From the NCBI GenBank assembly GCA_035934405.1, contig DASYXW010000086.1:1-24999 (forward strand): a stretch of 24,999 bases of DNA, written 5' to 3'. The notes under the pieces were generated by a model. That model worked only from the letters and a program-made list of their open reading frames with translations, did no database searches and was not told where the DNA came from. Below, piece after piece: positions 7,312-15,101 of this stretch (position 1 is the first letter of the stretch; each line of letters begins with the position of its first letter). The position numbers and the translations under genes were made by a program. Source of the stretch: DASYXW01 sp035934405. Its GTDB lineage: Bacteria; Acidobacteriota; Terriglobia; UBA7540.

Positions 7312-8484
7312 CTAGGATCTGGCCCTGGAAAGACGCTGGTATTTCAGTCCGGTGAGTTGCGGCTGCAACGTGCCGCGATGTTGGACGAGAACCTTGAACG
7401 CGCCGCCCATTCCCGCCGTTCCTCCTGTCCCCCCGCCTTCCCCTGGAAAGATCAATCGCTTCAGCTTGAGGCGAGCGTCAAGCCGCTGTGCCTCGGTTTG
7501 GCCGGGGTCGTAAAGATCGGTGAACTCGGTCGCTTCGCCCAGCGCGAGAAGGAATCGCTCCTGCGTGGTGAAGCCGGTGATCTCGAGACCCGCGGTGCGC
7601 CCCGCGTCCATAAGGGCACTGAAGTTAACGTGGGCGGTCAAGTCCTGCTCGCCCGGGGCGGCGAAGAAGCTTTCGGTGGCCGTGTGTCCTTGGTAGGCCA
7701 GGAGCGTGCCGCGCGAGCGAGCGGGCGTATAGAGCCGCTCCGCCAGGTCCCCGTAGTCGATGGTGATGACGAAGCCGCGGGCGAGCGTCTCGGCCACGGC
7801 GCGCATCCACGGTAGCGCCGCCAGATTGACTTCCACGCGGTGCCCCTCGTCGAGCTCACCGGCATACCGGGCGACCGCGGCAGCCACGGCCGAGTCGCTG
7901 ATCGGCCCGGTGGTCTCGCGCAGCGACCCGCCTTCGGCAGTGACGTACATCTCCTGCAGCCGGCCGTTGTGCCGCATGACGACGTGCACCGGAAACGCAT
8001 CCACGAGTTCATTGGAGAAGAAGCAGCCCACAACCGGGTCCATCGCTTCGAGGCTCTCGAGCGCGCGGACCGCCGTATCGAGGCCGTCCGCGTTGAGGCG
8101 CGTGAGCGCCGACGCGAGCGACGGCTCGACAATCACATAGTCGAGCGCTCCGCCGAAATCGGGCCGCGCGCTCTTGACCCAGAGAAGAAAATCGCGCGCG
8201 AACCAGCCGCGCCCCGCGCCCATCTCGACCCACGTGAACGGCGCTGGACGTCTGAGAGCTTCCCACATCTCGGCCGCTTGCCGGGCGATGAGCCGCGCAA
8301 AGATGGGGTGAAGGTCGGGGCTCGTGAAGTAGTCACCGCGCACCCCCGTGCGCTCGCGGTCTTGCATATAGTAGCCGTGCTCGGGGTGATAGAGGCACAG
8401 CGCCATGTATCGCTCGAAGGTGATGGGGCCGGATCGCTTCACGAGGTCGAGGATGATGGTTTTGAGCGCTGTGTTCAACGTCAC
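7312..8484 (-). CDS. MidA/NDUFAF7-like class I SAM-dependent methyltransferase
   Basis: The 390-residue product fits the SAM-dependent methyltransferase family of MidA and NDUFAF7 (formerly DUF185). In mitochondria NDUFAF7 methylates an arginine of the complex I subunit NDUFS2; the bacterial role is not settled. Visible family marks are MALCLYHPEHGYY near residues 27-39, GDYFTSPDLHPIFA at 50-63, the SAM-binding EMGAGRG at 87-93, and SNELVDAFPVH in the middle. A Gly-rich loop (GEGGGTGGTAGMGG) near the C-terminus is unusual and probably disordered. It starts 3 nt after the stop of the macrodomain gene, so the two are probably translated together, at the distal end of the aromatic-CoA cluster. 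No link to that pathway is evident; it may simply be co-transcribed. Confidence 0.88.
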   Translation of the reverse strand: MTLNTALKTIILDLVKRSGPITFERYMALCLYHPEHGYYMQDRERTGVRGDYFTSPDLHPIFARLIARQAAEMWEALRRPAPFTWVEMGAGRGWFARDFLLWVKSARPDFGGALDYVIVEPSLASALTRLNADGLDTAVRALESLEAMDPVVGCFFSNELVDAFPVHVVMRHNGRLQEMYVTAEGGSLRETTGPISDSAVAAAVARYAGELDEGHRVEVNLAALPWMRAVAETLARGFVITIDYGDLAERLYTPARSRGTLLAYQGHTATESFFAAPGEQDLTAHVNFSALMDAGRTAGLEITGFTTQERFLLALGEATEFTDLYDPGQTEAQRLDARLKLKRLIFPGEGGGTGGTAGMGGAFKVLVQHRGTLQPQLTGLKYQRLSRARS

Positions 8485-8487
8485 GCC

Positions 8488-9009
8488 CTAGCCGGGTGGC
8501 GCGGTCGAGCGCCGGTAGGTCTCTTGGAACACGTTCAGCGCGTCGTCGTCATAGAGCACGAAATAGATCTTCTCCAGGCTCGTGCGCAGCTTCACGTGTT
8601 CGAGCACCTCGTGGATCATGATGCGCGCGCATTCATCCATGGGAAAGCCGGCGACGCCCGTGCCGATGGCGGGAAACGCGATGCTCTTGATGGTCTTGCC
8701 CTCGGCGCACAGCAGAGTGTTCTTGACGGCGAGGCGCAGCGATTCCGCCGTGGTCCCTCCGCCCAGCCGCATGCTGGCAGCGTGAATAACGTAGAGCGCC
8801 TTCAGATTCCCGCCCGTCGTAGCCGCGGCTTCGCCGAGCGGAATCGAACCAATTCGCTCGCAGTCCCGCTCCACCGCCGGCCCGCCCTTGCGCCGGATGG
8901 CGCCGGCGACGCCAGCGCCGAGAATGAGATCGTTGTTGGCGGCGTTGACGATGGCGTCGACCGCCATGTCCGTGATGTCCCCTTTCAGAAAGAATATCTT
9001 GGCCGGCAT
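8488..9009 (-). CDS. Macrodomain protein (ADP-ribose binding; O-acetyl-ADP-ribose deacetylase type)
   Basis: A stand-alone macrodomain of 173 residues, the usual size for YmdB/MacroD-type enzymes. These hydrolyse O-acetyl-ADP-ribose or remove mono-ADP-ribose from proteins. The ADP-ribose site is intact: GDIT at 10-13, VDAIVNAANNDL at 17-28 with Asn22 and Asn25, the GAGVAGAI loop at 31-38, a Gly/Thr turn after HAASM, and FPAIGTGVAGFP. It sits between hcrB and the methyltransferase; the gap to hcrB is 24 nt. O-acetyl-ADP-ribose arises from sirtuin deacylation, so a link to acyl-CoA metabolism is possible, but that is inference. The ATG at 9009 has only a weak GGTTGGG upstream. Confidence 0.92.
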   Translation of the reverse strand: MPAKIFFLKGDITDMAVDAIVNAANNDLILGAGVAGAIRRKGGPAVERDCERIGSIPLGEAAATTGGNLKALYVIHAASMRLGGGTTAESLRLAVKNTLLCAEGKTIKSIAFPAIGTGVAGFPMDECARIMIHEVLEHVKLRTSLEKIYFVLYDDDALNVFQETYRRSTAPPG

Positions 9010-9033
9010 AAGCCCAACCCGGTGAAGCGCCTT

Positions 9034-10032
9034 CTATGAGCTTGATTGACCATCGAGCCACAACTCGGTGAGTGCCCGACGCACAAACACGCGGATCATG
9101 TGGCGCCGGTATTCCATTGTCGAGGCGGACGTGCGCAGCGGCTTGCCGGTGCGAATCGCTTCGTGCGCGATCTCTTCGACGAGCTCCGGCTGATAACGCT
9201 TCCCGGCTAGCATCGCCACTCCGTTCACGAGCTGCGGCGACGGGTTAACGGCGGTCAACGCCACGCGCGCTTCGAGGCAGGTGCCGTCCCCCGCCTTGCG
9301 CATGACTACGGCGACTCCCGCCAAAGGATAGTCAATGGACTGCCGGATGCGTAGCTTCTTGTACGTGCCGCTCCAACCCGCGCCCGACGCCGGTACGCGC
9401 ACGCCGGTGACGATCTCGTCGTGCGCTTTGTTCAGGTGGACGAGGCCGTCGTTCACGTAGAAGTCCGAGAGGGCAACTTCCCTCACCCCTCGCGGGCTGG
9501 TGAGCTTCACCGTTGCGTCGAGCGCCAGCAGCGCCGGCGCCGTGTCGCCGGAGAAAACCGCCCAGCACATGGCGCTGCCGGGAGCGACGTGGCATACCGT
9601 CCCATCTTTCTTGATGCAACCGCCGAGCGAATCACGCCAGAAGCCCGACTGGTTGTAATAGAGGCAGCGCGTGTCAAGGCAGAGGTTACCGCCGAGCGTC
9701 CCCATGTTACGCAGCAAAGGACTCGCGACCGTCTTGGCGGCGGCGTGCAGCACCGGGAAGAGTCGCTCGATGATCTCTGCATTTGCCAGGGCCGAGATCG
9801 TGGCCAGGGCGCCGATCTCAAGGCCTCGTTCCCGGTCGAAACGGATGAAGTTGAGTTCTCGCAGACCTTTCAGGTCGAGGAGCACTTTGGGCGCGAAGAG
9901 TCCCTGCTTCATGCTTGGAATCAGGTCGGTGCCGCCCGCCACGATCTGCGCGTCCGCGCCGTAGCGTGTCATGACTTCCACCGCAGCATCCAGCGTTCGC
10001 GGTCGAGTAACCTCAAAAGCGGGAAGACTCAT
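9034..10032 (-). CDS. hcrB: 4-hydroxybenzoyl-CoA reductase, beta (FAD and [4Fe-4S]) subunit
   Basis: This is the electron-transfer subunit of an enzyme that reductively removes the para-hydroxyl of 4-hydroxybenzoyl-CoA to give benzoyl-CoA. The 332-residue length fits HcrB (about 324). FAD-binding motifs of the xanthine dehydrogenase family are present: VAGGTDL at 31-37 and TLGGN at 112-116. After TLGGN comes an insert of about 40 residues carrying Cys123, Cys139, Cys147 and Cys156. Their spacing (16, 8, 9) equals that of the four [4Fe-4S] ligands I recall in Thauera aromatica HcrB (122, 138, 146, 155). Ordinary CO dehydrogenase or xanthine dehydrogenase FAD subunits lack this loop, so it is the best evidence for substrate class. 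The gene lies 28 nt after hcrA, in the order hcrC-hcrA-hcrB. Confidence 0.93.
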   Translation of the reverse strand: MSLPAFEVTRPRTLDAAVEVMTRYGADAQIVAGGTDLIPSMKQGLFAPKVLLDLKGLRELNFIRFDRERGLEIGALATISALANAEIIERLFPVLHAAAKTVASPLLRNMGTLGGNLCLDTRCLYYNQSGFWRDSLGGCIKKDGTVCHVAPGSAMCWAVFSGDTAPALLALDATVKLTSPRGVREVALSDFYVNDGLVHLNKAHDEIVTGVRVPASGAGWSGTYKKLRIRQSIDYPLAGVAVVMRKAGDGTCLEARVALTAVNPSPQLVNGVAMLAGKRYQPELVEEIAHEAIRTGKPLRTSASTMEYRRHMIRVFVRRALTELWLDGQSSS

Positions 10033-10060
10033 ATATGTTTCGCCTGATCGACGGGTAAGG

Positions 10061-12385
10061 TCATTCTGACTTCTGACTTCTGACTCCTGGCTTCTGCCGT
10101 TCCAGCGCCTTCAGAACCTTCTCCGGCGTGATAGGCAGGGTGTCAATCCACACGCCCACCGCGTCGTAGACGGCGTGAGCGACGGCAGGAATCGTGGCAG
10201 CGAGCGACCCTTCACCTGCTTCTTTCGCGCCGAAGGGACCCTCGGGATCGTTTGACTCCACGATGATGGGCTCGATCGGCGGAGACTCAAGTGTGGAGGC
10301 GCTGCGATACTCGAGCAGCCCGGCGTTCATCAACCGTCCGTTCTCCCAAAGCATCTCTTCCTGTACCGCCTGGCCGAGGCCCATCCATACCGAGCCAATC
10401 ACCTGGCCCTCGACGCAGACAGGATTGAGTGCCTTGCCGCAGTCGTGGGCCGCGATGATGCGGTCGATCTTCACCTCGCCGGTCTCGGGATCGACGGTGA
10501 CTTCCACGGTCTGCGCACAGTAGCTGTAAGCGGGAGACGGCCCGACGCCAGCGCCTTTGAACTTTCCGCCTTGCGAGCTTTCTGGTGTCGTATACGAGCC
10601 GGTCGCCTCGAGCACATCGTTCGATCCGATGGCTAGGCGCGCGGCCTCGGCAAAGGGCAGGGCAATGCGTCTGGCATCGCGACAGCAGACCTTGCCGTCC
10701 TCGATCACGAGGTTCTGCGGCGCCGTGGCCATTGTTTCGGCCGCCGCCGCCAAAATCTTCTGCTTGGCATCGCGCGCGGCGGCAATGGCAGCGTTGCCCG
10801 CCATGAAGGTGACACGGCTGGAATAGCTGCCGAGGTCAACTGGCGTGCGCGTCGTGTCCGCCGCCACGATCTTCACCTGATCGACGTCGATTCCCAGCTC
10901 GGCGGCAACGATCTGTACCTGCATAGTGTCCGAACCCTGGCCGATTTCCGAGGCGCCGGTGAAAATGGTCACGATCCCCTCGCGATCAATCGTGAGATTA
11001 ATCGTGGTATGCGGCATTTTCGACCGGATGATGGGATTCGCCGCCCCGCTCACGTAGTGGCTTCCCGCCAGACCGATGCCTTTGCCGTAAGGAAGTTTTC
11101 CGTACTTATCCTTCCACCCGGACTTCTCAACCACCTGGTCGATGCACTCGGGGTAGCCGTAGCTGAGCACGCGCAGGTCGTTCACCGTCATGCACGGCGC
11201 CTGGAGCAAATTCCGCCGACGAATTTCCACGGGGTCGATGCCCAGTGTGGCCGCAATCTTGTTGAGCTGTTGTTCGAAGGCAAAGCGCGTGTTCACGGTG
11301 CCGTGGCCGCGCATGGCGCCGCAGGCAGGCTTATTGGTGAGCACGCGAAAGCCGTCGAACTTGACGTTGGGGATGGCGTACATGGCGTTCAGCAACTGGC
11401 CGGAGTAGAGAATGGTCACCACGCCGTAACTACAGTAGGCGCCGCCGTCCTGAATGATGCGGGCTTCGACCGCGGTCAACTTTCCCTCACGCGTGACGCC
11501 GGTCTTGAGCTCCACGATCTGATGCGGACGGCCGCGATGCGCATAGAACACTTCTTCGCGCGTGTACGTGATTTTCACCGGATCGCCGGCCTTGCGCGCC
11601 AGCACTGCCGCGGCAAGTTCCAGCGGAATCACCTCGCTCTTGCCGCCAAACCCACCACCCACCAGCGGCTTGATGACGCGAACCTTTTCTGGCGGCATCT
11701 GCATGGTTGAGGCCAGGGTGAGTTGCAGGTAGTATGGCACCTGGGTGGACGACCACACGGTCACGCTGCTGTCGGAGGCGTCGTACTTCGCGAGCGTGGA
11801 GTGCGGTTCGAGGGCGGCGTGCGTGACTTCAGCGCAATCGAAGCGATCCTCACGCACATAATCGGCTTCCGCGAATCCCTTCTCCACATCGCCGAAGTGG
11901 TGGTGAAAGTCGCGCTCGATGTTGTGAGGCTTGTTCTCGTGGATGAGATTGTCTTCTGCCAGCATCGACTTCTCAGGATCGAAATAAGCCGGCAGAATCT
12001 CGTAGTCAACCTTGATCAGGCGCAGTGCTTCCTCGGCAATGGCTTCGCTCTCGGCCGCGACTCCGGCCACGTTGTCGCCCACGTAGCGGACCTTCTCCAC
12101 GGCAAAGATGGTCTCATCATGGCCGACCGGCAGGATGCCGTACTTCACCGGCGTTTCCTGTCCGGTCGCGACGGCGCGGACGCCGGGCAGGCGCTCCGCG
12201 GCGGAGGTGTCAATGGAGCGGATGCGCGCGTGCGCGTGGGGGCTGTGCAGAATCCTGCCGACGAGTGTGCCGGGCAGCGTCAGGTCGTCGGTGTACAGTC
12301 CGAGGCCCGTCACCTTGTCGACGCTATCGACCATCGGGATACGGGCGCCGATGGGAGAAGCTGGGGCTTGGGGACTTGAGCTCAT
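10061..12385 (-). CDS. hcrA: 4-hydroxybenzoyl-CoA reductase, alpha (molybdenum cofactor) subunit
   Basis: The catalytic, molybdopterin-binding subunit of the xanthine dehydrogenase family. The 774 residues match HcrA (about 769). Seen in order: the hammerhead domain (GLGLYTDDLTLPGTLVGRILHSPHAHARI), the molybdenum domain with GGGFGGKSE, the CGAMRGHGT loop, GASEIGQGSDT, and the C-terminal GAKEAGEG, whose Glu725 is at the place of the catalytic glutamate. The ATG at 12385, 4 nt after the hcrC stop with GGAGG 12 nt upstream, fits better than an in-frame start at 12418 inside hcrC. The last residues (about QKPGVRSQKSE) are encoded by a degenerate 7-bp repeat at 10064-10096 that recurs at other junctions in the cluster, so the native C-terminus was probably altered by repeat insertion. 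Together with hcrB and hcrC it forms an (alpha-beta-gamma)2 cytoplasmic enzyme. Confidence 0.93.
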   Translation of the reverse strand: MSSSPQAPASPIGARIPMVDSVDKVTGLGLYTDDLTLPGTLVGRILHSPHAHARIRSIDTSAAERLPGVRAVATGQETPVKYGILPVGHDETIFAVEKVRYVGDNVAGVAAESEAIAEEALRLIKVDYEILPAYFDPEKSMLAEDNLIHENKPHNIERDFHHHFGDVEKGFAEADYVREDRFDCAEVTHAALEPHSTLAKYDASDSSVTVWSSTQVPYYLQLTLASTMQMPPEKVRVIKPLVGGGFGGKSEVIPLELAAAVLARKAGDPVKITYTREEVFYAHRGRPHQIVELKTGVTREGKLTAVEARIIQDGGAYCSYGVVTILYSGQLLNAMYAIPNVKFDGFRVLTNKPACGAMRGHGTVNTRFAFEQQLNKIAATLGIDPVEIRRRNLLQAPCMTVNDLRVLSYGYPECIDQVVEKSGWKDKYGKLPYGKGIGLAGSHYVSGAANPIIRSKMPHTTINLTIDREGIVTIFTGASEIGQGSDTMQVQIVAAELGIDVDQVKIVAADTTRTPVDLGSYSSRVTFMAGNAAIAAARDAKQKILAAAAETMATAPQNLVIEDGKVCCRDARRIALPFAEAARLAIGSNDVLEATGSYTTPESSQGGKFKGAGVGPSPAYSYCAQTVEVTVDPETGEVKIDRIIAAHDCGKALNPVCVEGQVIGSVWMGLGQAVQEEMLWENGRLMNAGLLEYRSASTLESPPIEPIIVESNDPEGPFGAKEAGEGSLAATIPAVAHAVYDAVGVWIDTLPITPEKVLKALERQKPGVRSQKSE
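10064..10096. repeat. Degenerate 7-bp repeat (TTCTGAC type), copy 1, inside hcrA 3' end
   Basis: TTCTGAC is repeated in tandem and followed by TCCTGGCTTCTG. The same motif occurs at 15000-15025, 15059-15101, 16658-16701 and 16726-16754. Here it lies within the coding frame and supplies the C-terminal residues and the approach to the stop codon of hcrA. Confidence 0.8.
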
Positions 12386-12389
12386 CGCA

Positions 12390-12884
12390 CTAGCGAACCT
12401 CCATCGGTTGCCGCTCACGCATCAGTTCGACCGCCTTGCGCACTGAAGCAAGAATCTGTGTGTAGCCGGTGCAGCGACAAAGATTGCCCGAGAGCGCCTC
12501 GTTAATTTCCTGCTCCGTCGGGTCCGGGTTGTTCAGGAGAAGGTGCTTGGCGGTGAGAATCATGCCCGGCGTGCAAAAGCCGCACTGCGCCCCGCCTTCA
12601 ACCGAGAAGCCGCGCTGCAAGGGGTCGAGCTCGGAGCCATCGGCGACGCCCTCGATGGTCGTGATCTCGCAGTCCTGGTACGACACGGCCAGCATCAGGC
12701 AGGACATCTGCGGCTCGCCGTCAATCAGCACCGTGCAGGCGCCGCAACTCGAATCGTCACAACCGCGCTTTGTTCCCGTCAAACCGAGGTCTTGCCGGAG
12801 AACATCGAGGAGCAGACAGTTCGGCTCGGTTTCGAGGCCGTAGGCCTTGCTGTTGACCTGTAATCGAATGGCTTCGCTTTTCAA
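12390..12884 (-). CDS. hcrC: 4-hydroxybenzoyl-CoA reductase, gamma ([2Fe-2S]) subunit
   Basis: The small iron-sulfur subunit that passes electrons to the molybdenum site. The 164 residues match HcrC (about 161). The N-terminal plant-ferredoxin-type cluster uses Cys42, Cys47, Cys50 and Cys62 (GCDDSSCGACTV...SC); the second, alpha-helical cluster uses Cys101, Cys104, Cys136 and Cys138 (QCGFCTPGM ... LCRCTGY). Two [2Fe-2S] clusters in this order define the family. The start is a TTG at 12884: no ATG or GTG gives the family N-terminus, and AGGAGG lies just 4 nt upstream. It is first of the hcrCAB trio, with a 136-nt gap from the preceding hydratase gene. Confidence 0.92.
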   Translation of the reverse strand: MKSEAIRLQVNSKAYGLETEPNCLLLDVLRQDLGLTGTKRGCDDSSCGACTVLIDGEPQMSCLMLAVSYQDCEITTIEGVADGSELDPLQRGFSVEGGAQCGFCTPGMILTAKHLLLNNPDPTEQEINEALSGNLCRCTGYTQILASVRKAVELMRERQPMEVR

Positions 12885-13020
12885 TCAGCCTCCTGTCGAT
12901 GCGCTGTCTCCACGCTCAAACCCGTTATGAAGTAATCGGGGTTGAGACGTGAAGGACAGAACGTATTGATTGTAAGCCACATCGTGGGTTTGTTCTCGAG
13001 ACCGCTTTTTCGACCGTTGT

Positions 13021-13836
13021 TCACCCTTTTCCCGCGCCCATCCCGCCCTGCCGCCAAGCCGGCGGACGCTTTTCGAGGAACGCCCGCAGGCCATCGGTAG
13101 CGTCCTCCAGCTTCAGCAGTTCCTCGAGGTAGATTCGCTCCGATTCGCGCAGGGCGCTTTCGAACTCTTCCCTCGAGCCGAGCCTCGACGCCTTGCGGGC
13201 CAGCGTCAGGACCGCCGAACTCTGATTAAGTAGGGCGCTCGCAAACTTCTCGACTTCCTCGTCCAGGGACGCACTCTCTGCTAGGCGGTTAACCAACCCC
13301 AAACGGTACGCTTCCTCACCGCTGATTGGCTCGCCGATAAGAATCATCTCCATCGCCCGCTTCTCCGGAATCAGGCGCGGCAGAAGAACGGCCGCGACCG
13401 GCGGAAAGCATCCCACTTTGATTTCCGGCTGGCCGAACTGCGCCTCTTTTGAAGCCACGATGAAATCGCAAGCGCACGCCAGTTCCATGCCGCCGCCCAG
13501 ACAGTAGCCGCGCACGACGGCAACGGTGGGGCAGCGCGCGTAAAGCACCGAACGAACGAGAGTGTGAAACTCGAGGAGCATTTCCGGCGCGCGCTCCGGA
13601 AAGTGGTCGCGAATCTCAACACCCGCGGAAAATGATTTGCGCCCGCGGATCTCGACCAGTCGAACGCTCTCGTCGCCGAGCGCTTCCCCGAGCCTGGCGT
13701 TCAGTTCGCGGATCGTTTCCAGGTCCAGGACGTTGAGCGGAGCGCCGCCGGCCGCCGGACGGTCGAGCACGAGACGCGCCACGGCGCCGTGGCGTTCAAC
13801 CCAGATGGCGCGGGTTGGGCTGTCAATTGACGACAT
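13021..13836 (-). CDS. Enoyl-CoA hydratase family protein, cyclohexa-1,5-dienecarbonyl-CoA hydratase-like
   Basis: A crotonase-fold acyl-CoA enzyme of 271 residues. Both catalytic glutamates of hydratases are present, Glu118 in GGGMELACACDF and Glu138 in FGQPEIKVG, so water addition to an enoyl-CoA is plausible. The oxyanion-hole segment FSAGVEI lies at 69-75. The FGQPEIKVGCFPPVAAVLLPR stretch, with Phe-Pro-Pro after the second Glu, resembles sequences annotated as cyclohexa-1,5-diene-1-carbonyl-CoA hydratase (Dch/BamR); this subfamily call is from memory and only moderately secure. The ATG at 13836 is used; a GTG at 13845 is in frame. It follows the BoxB-like gene by 30 nt. In the pathway it could hydrate a dearomatised ring intermediate. 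Confidence 0.85.
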   Translation of the reverse strand: MSSIDSPTRAIWVERHGAVARLVLDRPAAGGAPLNVLDLETIRELNARLGEALGDESVRLVEIRGRKSFSAGVEIRDHFPERAPEMLLEFHTLVRSVLYARCPTVAVVRGYCLGGGMELACACDFIVASKEAQFGQPEIKVGCFPPVAAVLLPRLIPEKRAMEMILIGEPISGEEAYRLGLVNRLAESASLDEEVEKFASALLNQSSAVLTLARKASRLGSREEFESALRESERIYLEELLKLEDATDGLRAFLEKRPPAWRQGGMGAGKG

Positions 13837-13866
13837 CTTTCCCACAGAACAACCAATCTCGTGTCG

Positions 13867-14982
13867 TTATTGCAGCGTCTCCTCTTTCTTCAGCGCGATC
13901 CAATCCTTCTCCTTCATGATGGACGACAGCAGTTCCTTGTCTTCCTCGGTGGGAAGCACCGTCGGCAGATACTTCTCGTATTCTTCCGCCGTCAGCTCCT
14001 TGCCCTCCACCGTGAAGAACTTGTCCTTGTGCTCCCCGATGTGCCGGTTGAACCTGATGTCGGGCACCCGCAGCTTGGGCTGCTCTTCCGGAATGATCTT
14101 GTTCAGGGAATCGGTGAGCTTTTGGGCTTCTTCGTAGTAAAGGTTGCGCGAGGCCTCATTCAGACGTTCCTTGTCGGCCGCGGAGCCCGCGTCGCGTTCG
14201 TTGTAGCGGCCTTTCAGTCCCCAGACGTAAGCCCACTGCGCGGAAGACGAGTGATCCGTGCCGAAGAGGTCGAACGACGTCGGCAGCCACTTGTTGTAAT
14301 AGCGCTGCATGATCTCGATCGGAATCCGGCCCGCCTGCACGATGCGCCGCAAGCCGTTGTTGCCGGTGCCGAGGTGGAACGACTCTTCCTTCAGCATCGG
14401 CAGCATGCTCTGAGCGAGCGGCTGGAAGCCGGAGTAGGAGAGCATGGTTAACTGGAACTTGCCGTCGCGGTCCACGAACTGGGTGTAGGTGAAGAAGTCG
14501 AGCCAGTTCTGAACGATTTCGTTGAAGGCGCCCAGCAGCCGGTCGTCAGTGAAGGCGCGGCGCTCCAGCAGCTTTTGCGCCTCGATCCGTCCGGAGCGCC
14601 CGAACTGGGTGACCAGCAGGTGGCTCATCTGCCAGCCGTGACGCATCTCTTCGGTCATCACGCGCACCAGGCTCAAGTAATCGTAACGGCTGGGCGCGGT
14701 CTCAAAGAGGTAACGTTGCTGCTCGACCGAAGCGAACTCCGTGTCACCCTGGTAGACGATCAGGTTCAGCGCCGCGTCGCGGATGCGCTGGTCGGGAATG
14801 TGCATCACGGTTTTCCAGCGCAGGCTACCCTTGTAGTCGCCGAACTCGATTTCGTTGTTCGGCAACTCCCCATACTTGGCCTCGAACTTGTACTGGCGGA
14901 ACTCCGGCGCATCGAGCCCGATGTCCTTCTGCCAGCCGTAGAAATAATCAATCCAGTCGTCGAAATTAGAAACCCTTAGCAT
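13867..14982 (-). CDS. BoxB-like diiron oxygenase (benzoyl-CoA 2,3-epoxidase family)
   Basis: A ferritin-like diiron protein related to BoxB, the O2-using subunit that epoxidises benzoyl-CoA, and more distantly to PaaA. Shared blocks are IEFGDYKG (45-52), YQGDTEFASVEQQRY (77-91), EEMRHGWQ (111-118), GAFNE, DRDGKFQL (171-178) and LKEESFHLG (197-205). The six ligand positions I recall for Azoarcus BoxB (E120, E150, H153, D211, E240, H243) correspond to E82, E112, H115, D171, E200 and H203, with identical spacing apart from one two-residue gap, so the active site looks intact. At 371 residues it is about 100 shorter than classical BoxB (about 475). The start has AAGGAG eight nt upstream. BoxA (reductase) and BoxC (lyase) are not in the window. 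A phenylacetyl-CoA or other aryl-CoA substrate is possible. Confidence 0.85.
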   Translation of the reverse strand: MLRVSNFDDWIDYFYGWQKDIGLDAPEFRQYKFEAKYGELPNNEIEFGDYKGSLRWKTVMHIPDQRIRDAALNLIVYQGDTEFASVEQQRYLFETAPSRYDYLSLVRVMTEEMRHGWQMSHLLVTQFGRSGRIEAQKLLERRAFTDDRLLGAFNEIVQNWLDFFTYTQFVDRDGKFQLTMLSYSGFQPLAQSMLPMLKEESFHLGTGNNGLRRIVQAGRIPIEIMQRYYNKWLPTSFDLFGTDHSSSAQWAYVWGLKGRYNERDAGSAADKERLNEASRNLYYEEAQKLTDSLNKIIPEEQPKLRVPDIRFNRHIGEHKDKFFTVEGKELTAEEYEKYLPTVLPTEEDKELLSSIMKEKDWIALKKEETLQ

Positions 14983-14999
14983 GATTGTCTCCTTAATCC

Positions 15000-15101
15000 A
15001 GAAGTCGGAAGCCAGGAGTCAGAATACATTGGCAGCGACCGATGCATTGGCCCGATTCATTCTGGCTTCTGACTTCTGACTTCTGACTCCTGCCCTTCTG
15101 A
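15000..15101. repeat. Inverted pair of degenerate 7-bp repeats (copies 2 and 3)
   Basis: Copy 2 (15000-15025, AGAAGTC...CAGGAGTCAGAAT) and copy 3 (15059-15101, ATTCTGGCTTCTGAC...) face each other across a 33-nt spacer and can pair into a long imperfect hairpin. They fill the gap between the BoxB-like gene and the PaaG-like gene, and copy 3 abuts the stop codon of the latter at 15102. Confidence 0.8.

Noticed and set aside
7840..9039. Plus-strand open frame of 399 codons opposite the methyltransferase and macrodomain genes
   Set aside because: It spans two recognised minus-strand genes and has no recognisable domain; a shadow frame.
10061..12385. CO dehydrogenase or xanthine dehydrogenase identity for the molybdenum enzyme
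   Set aside because: The partner FAD subunit carries the HcrB-specific cysteine loop, and subunit sizes and neighbours fit 4-hydroxybenzoyl-CoA reductase better.
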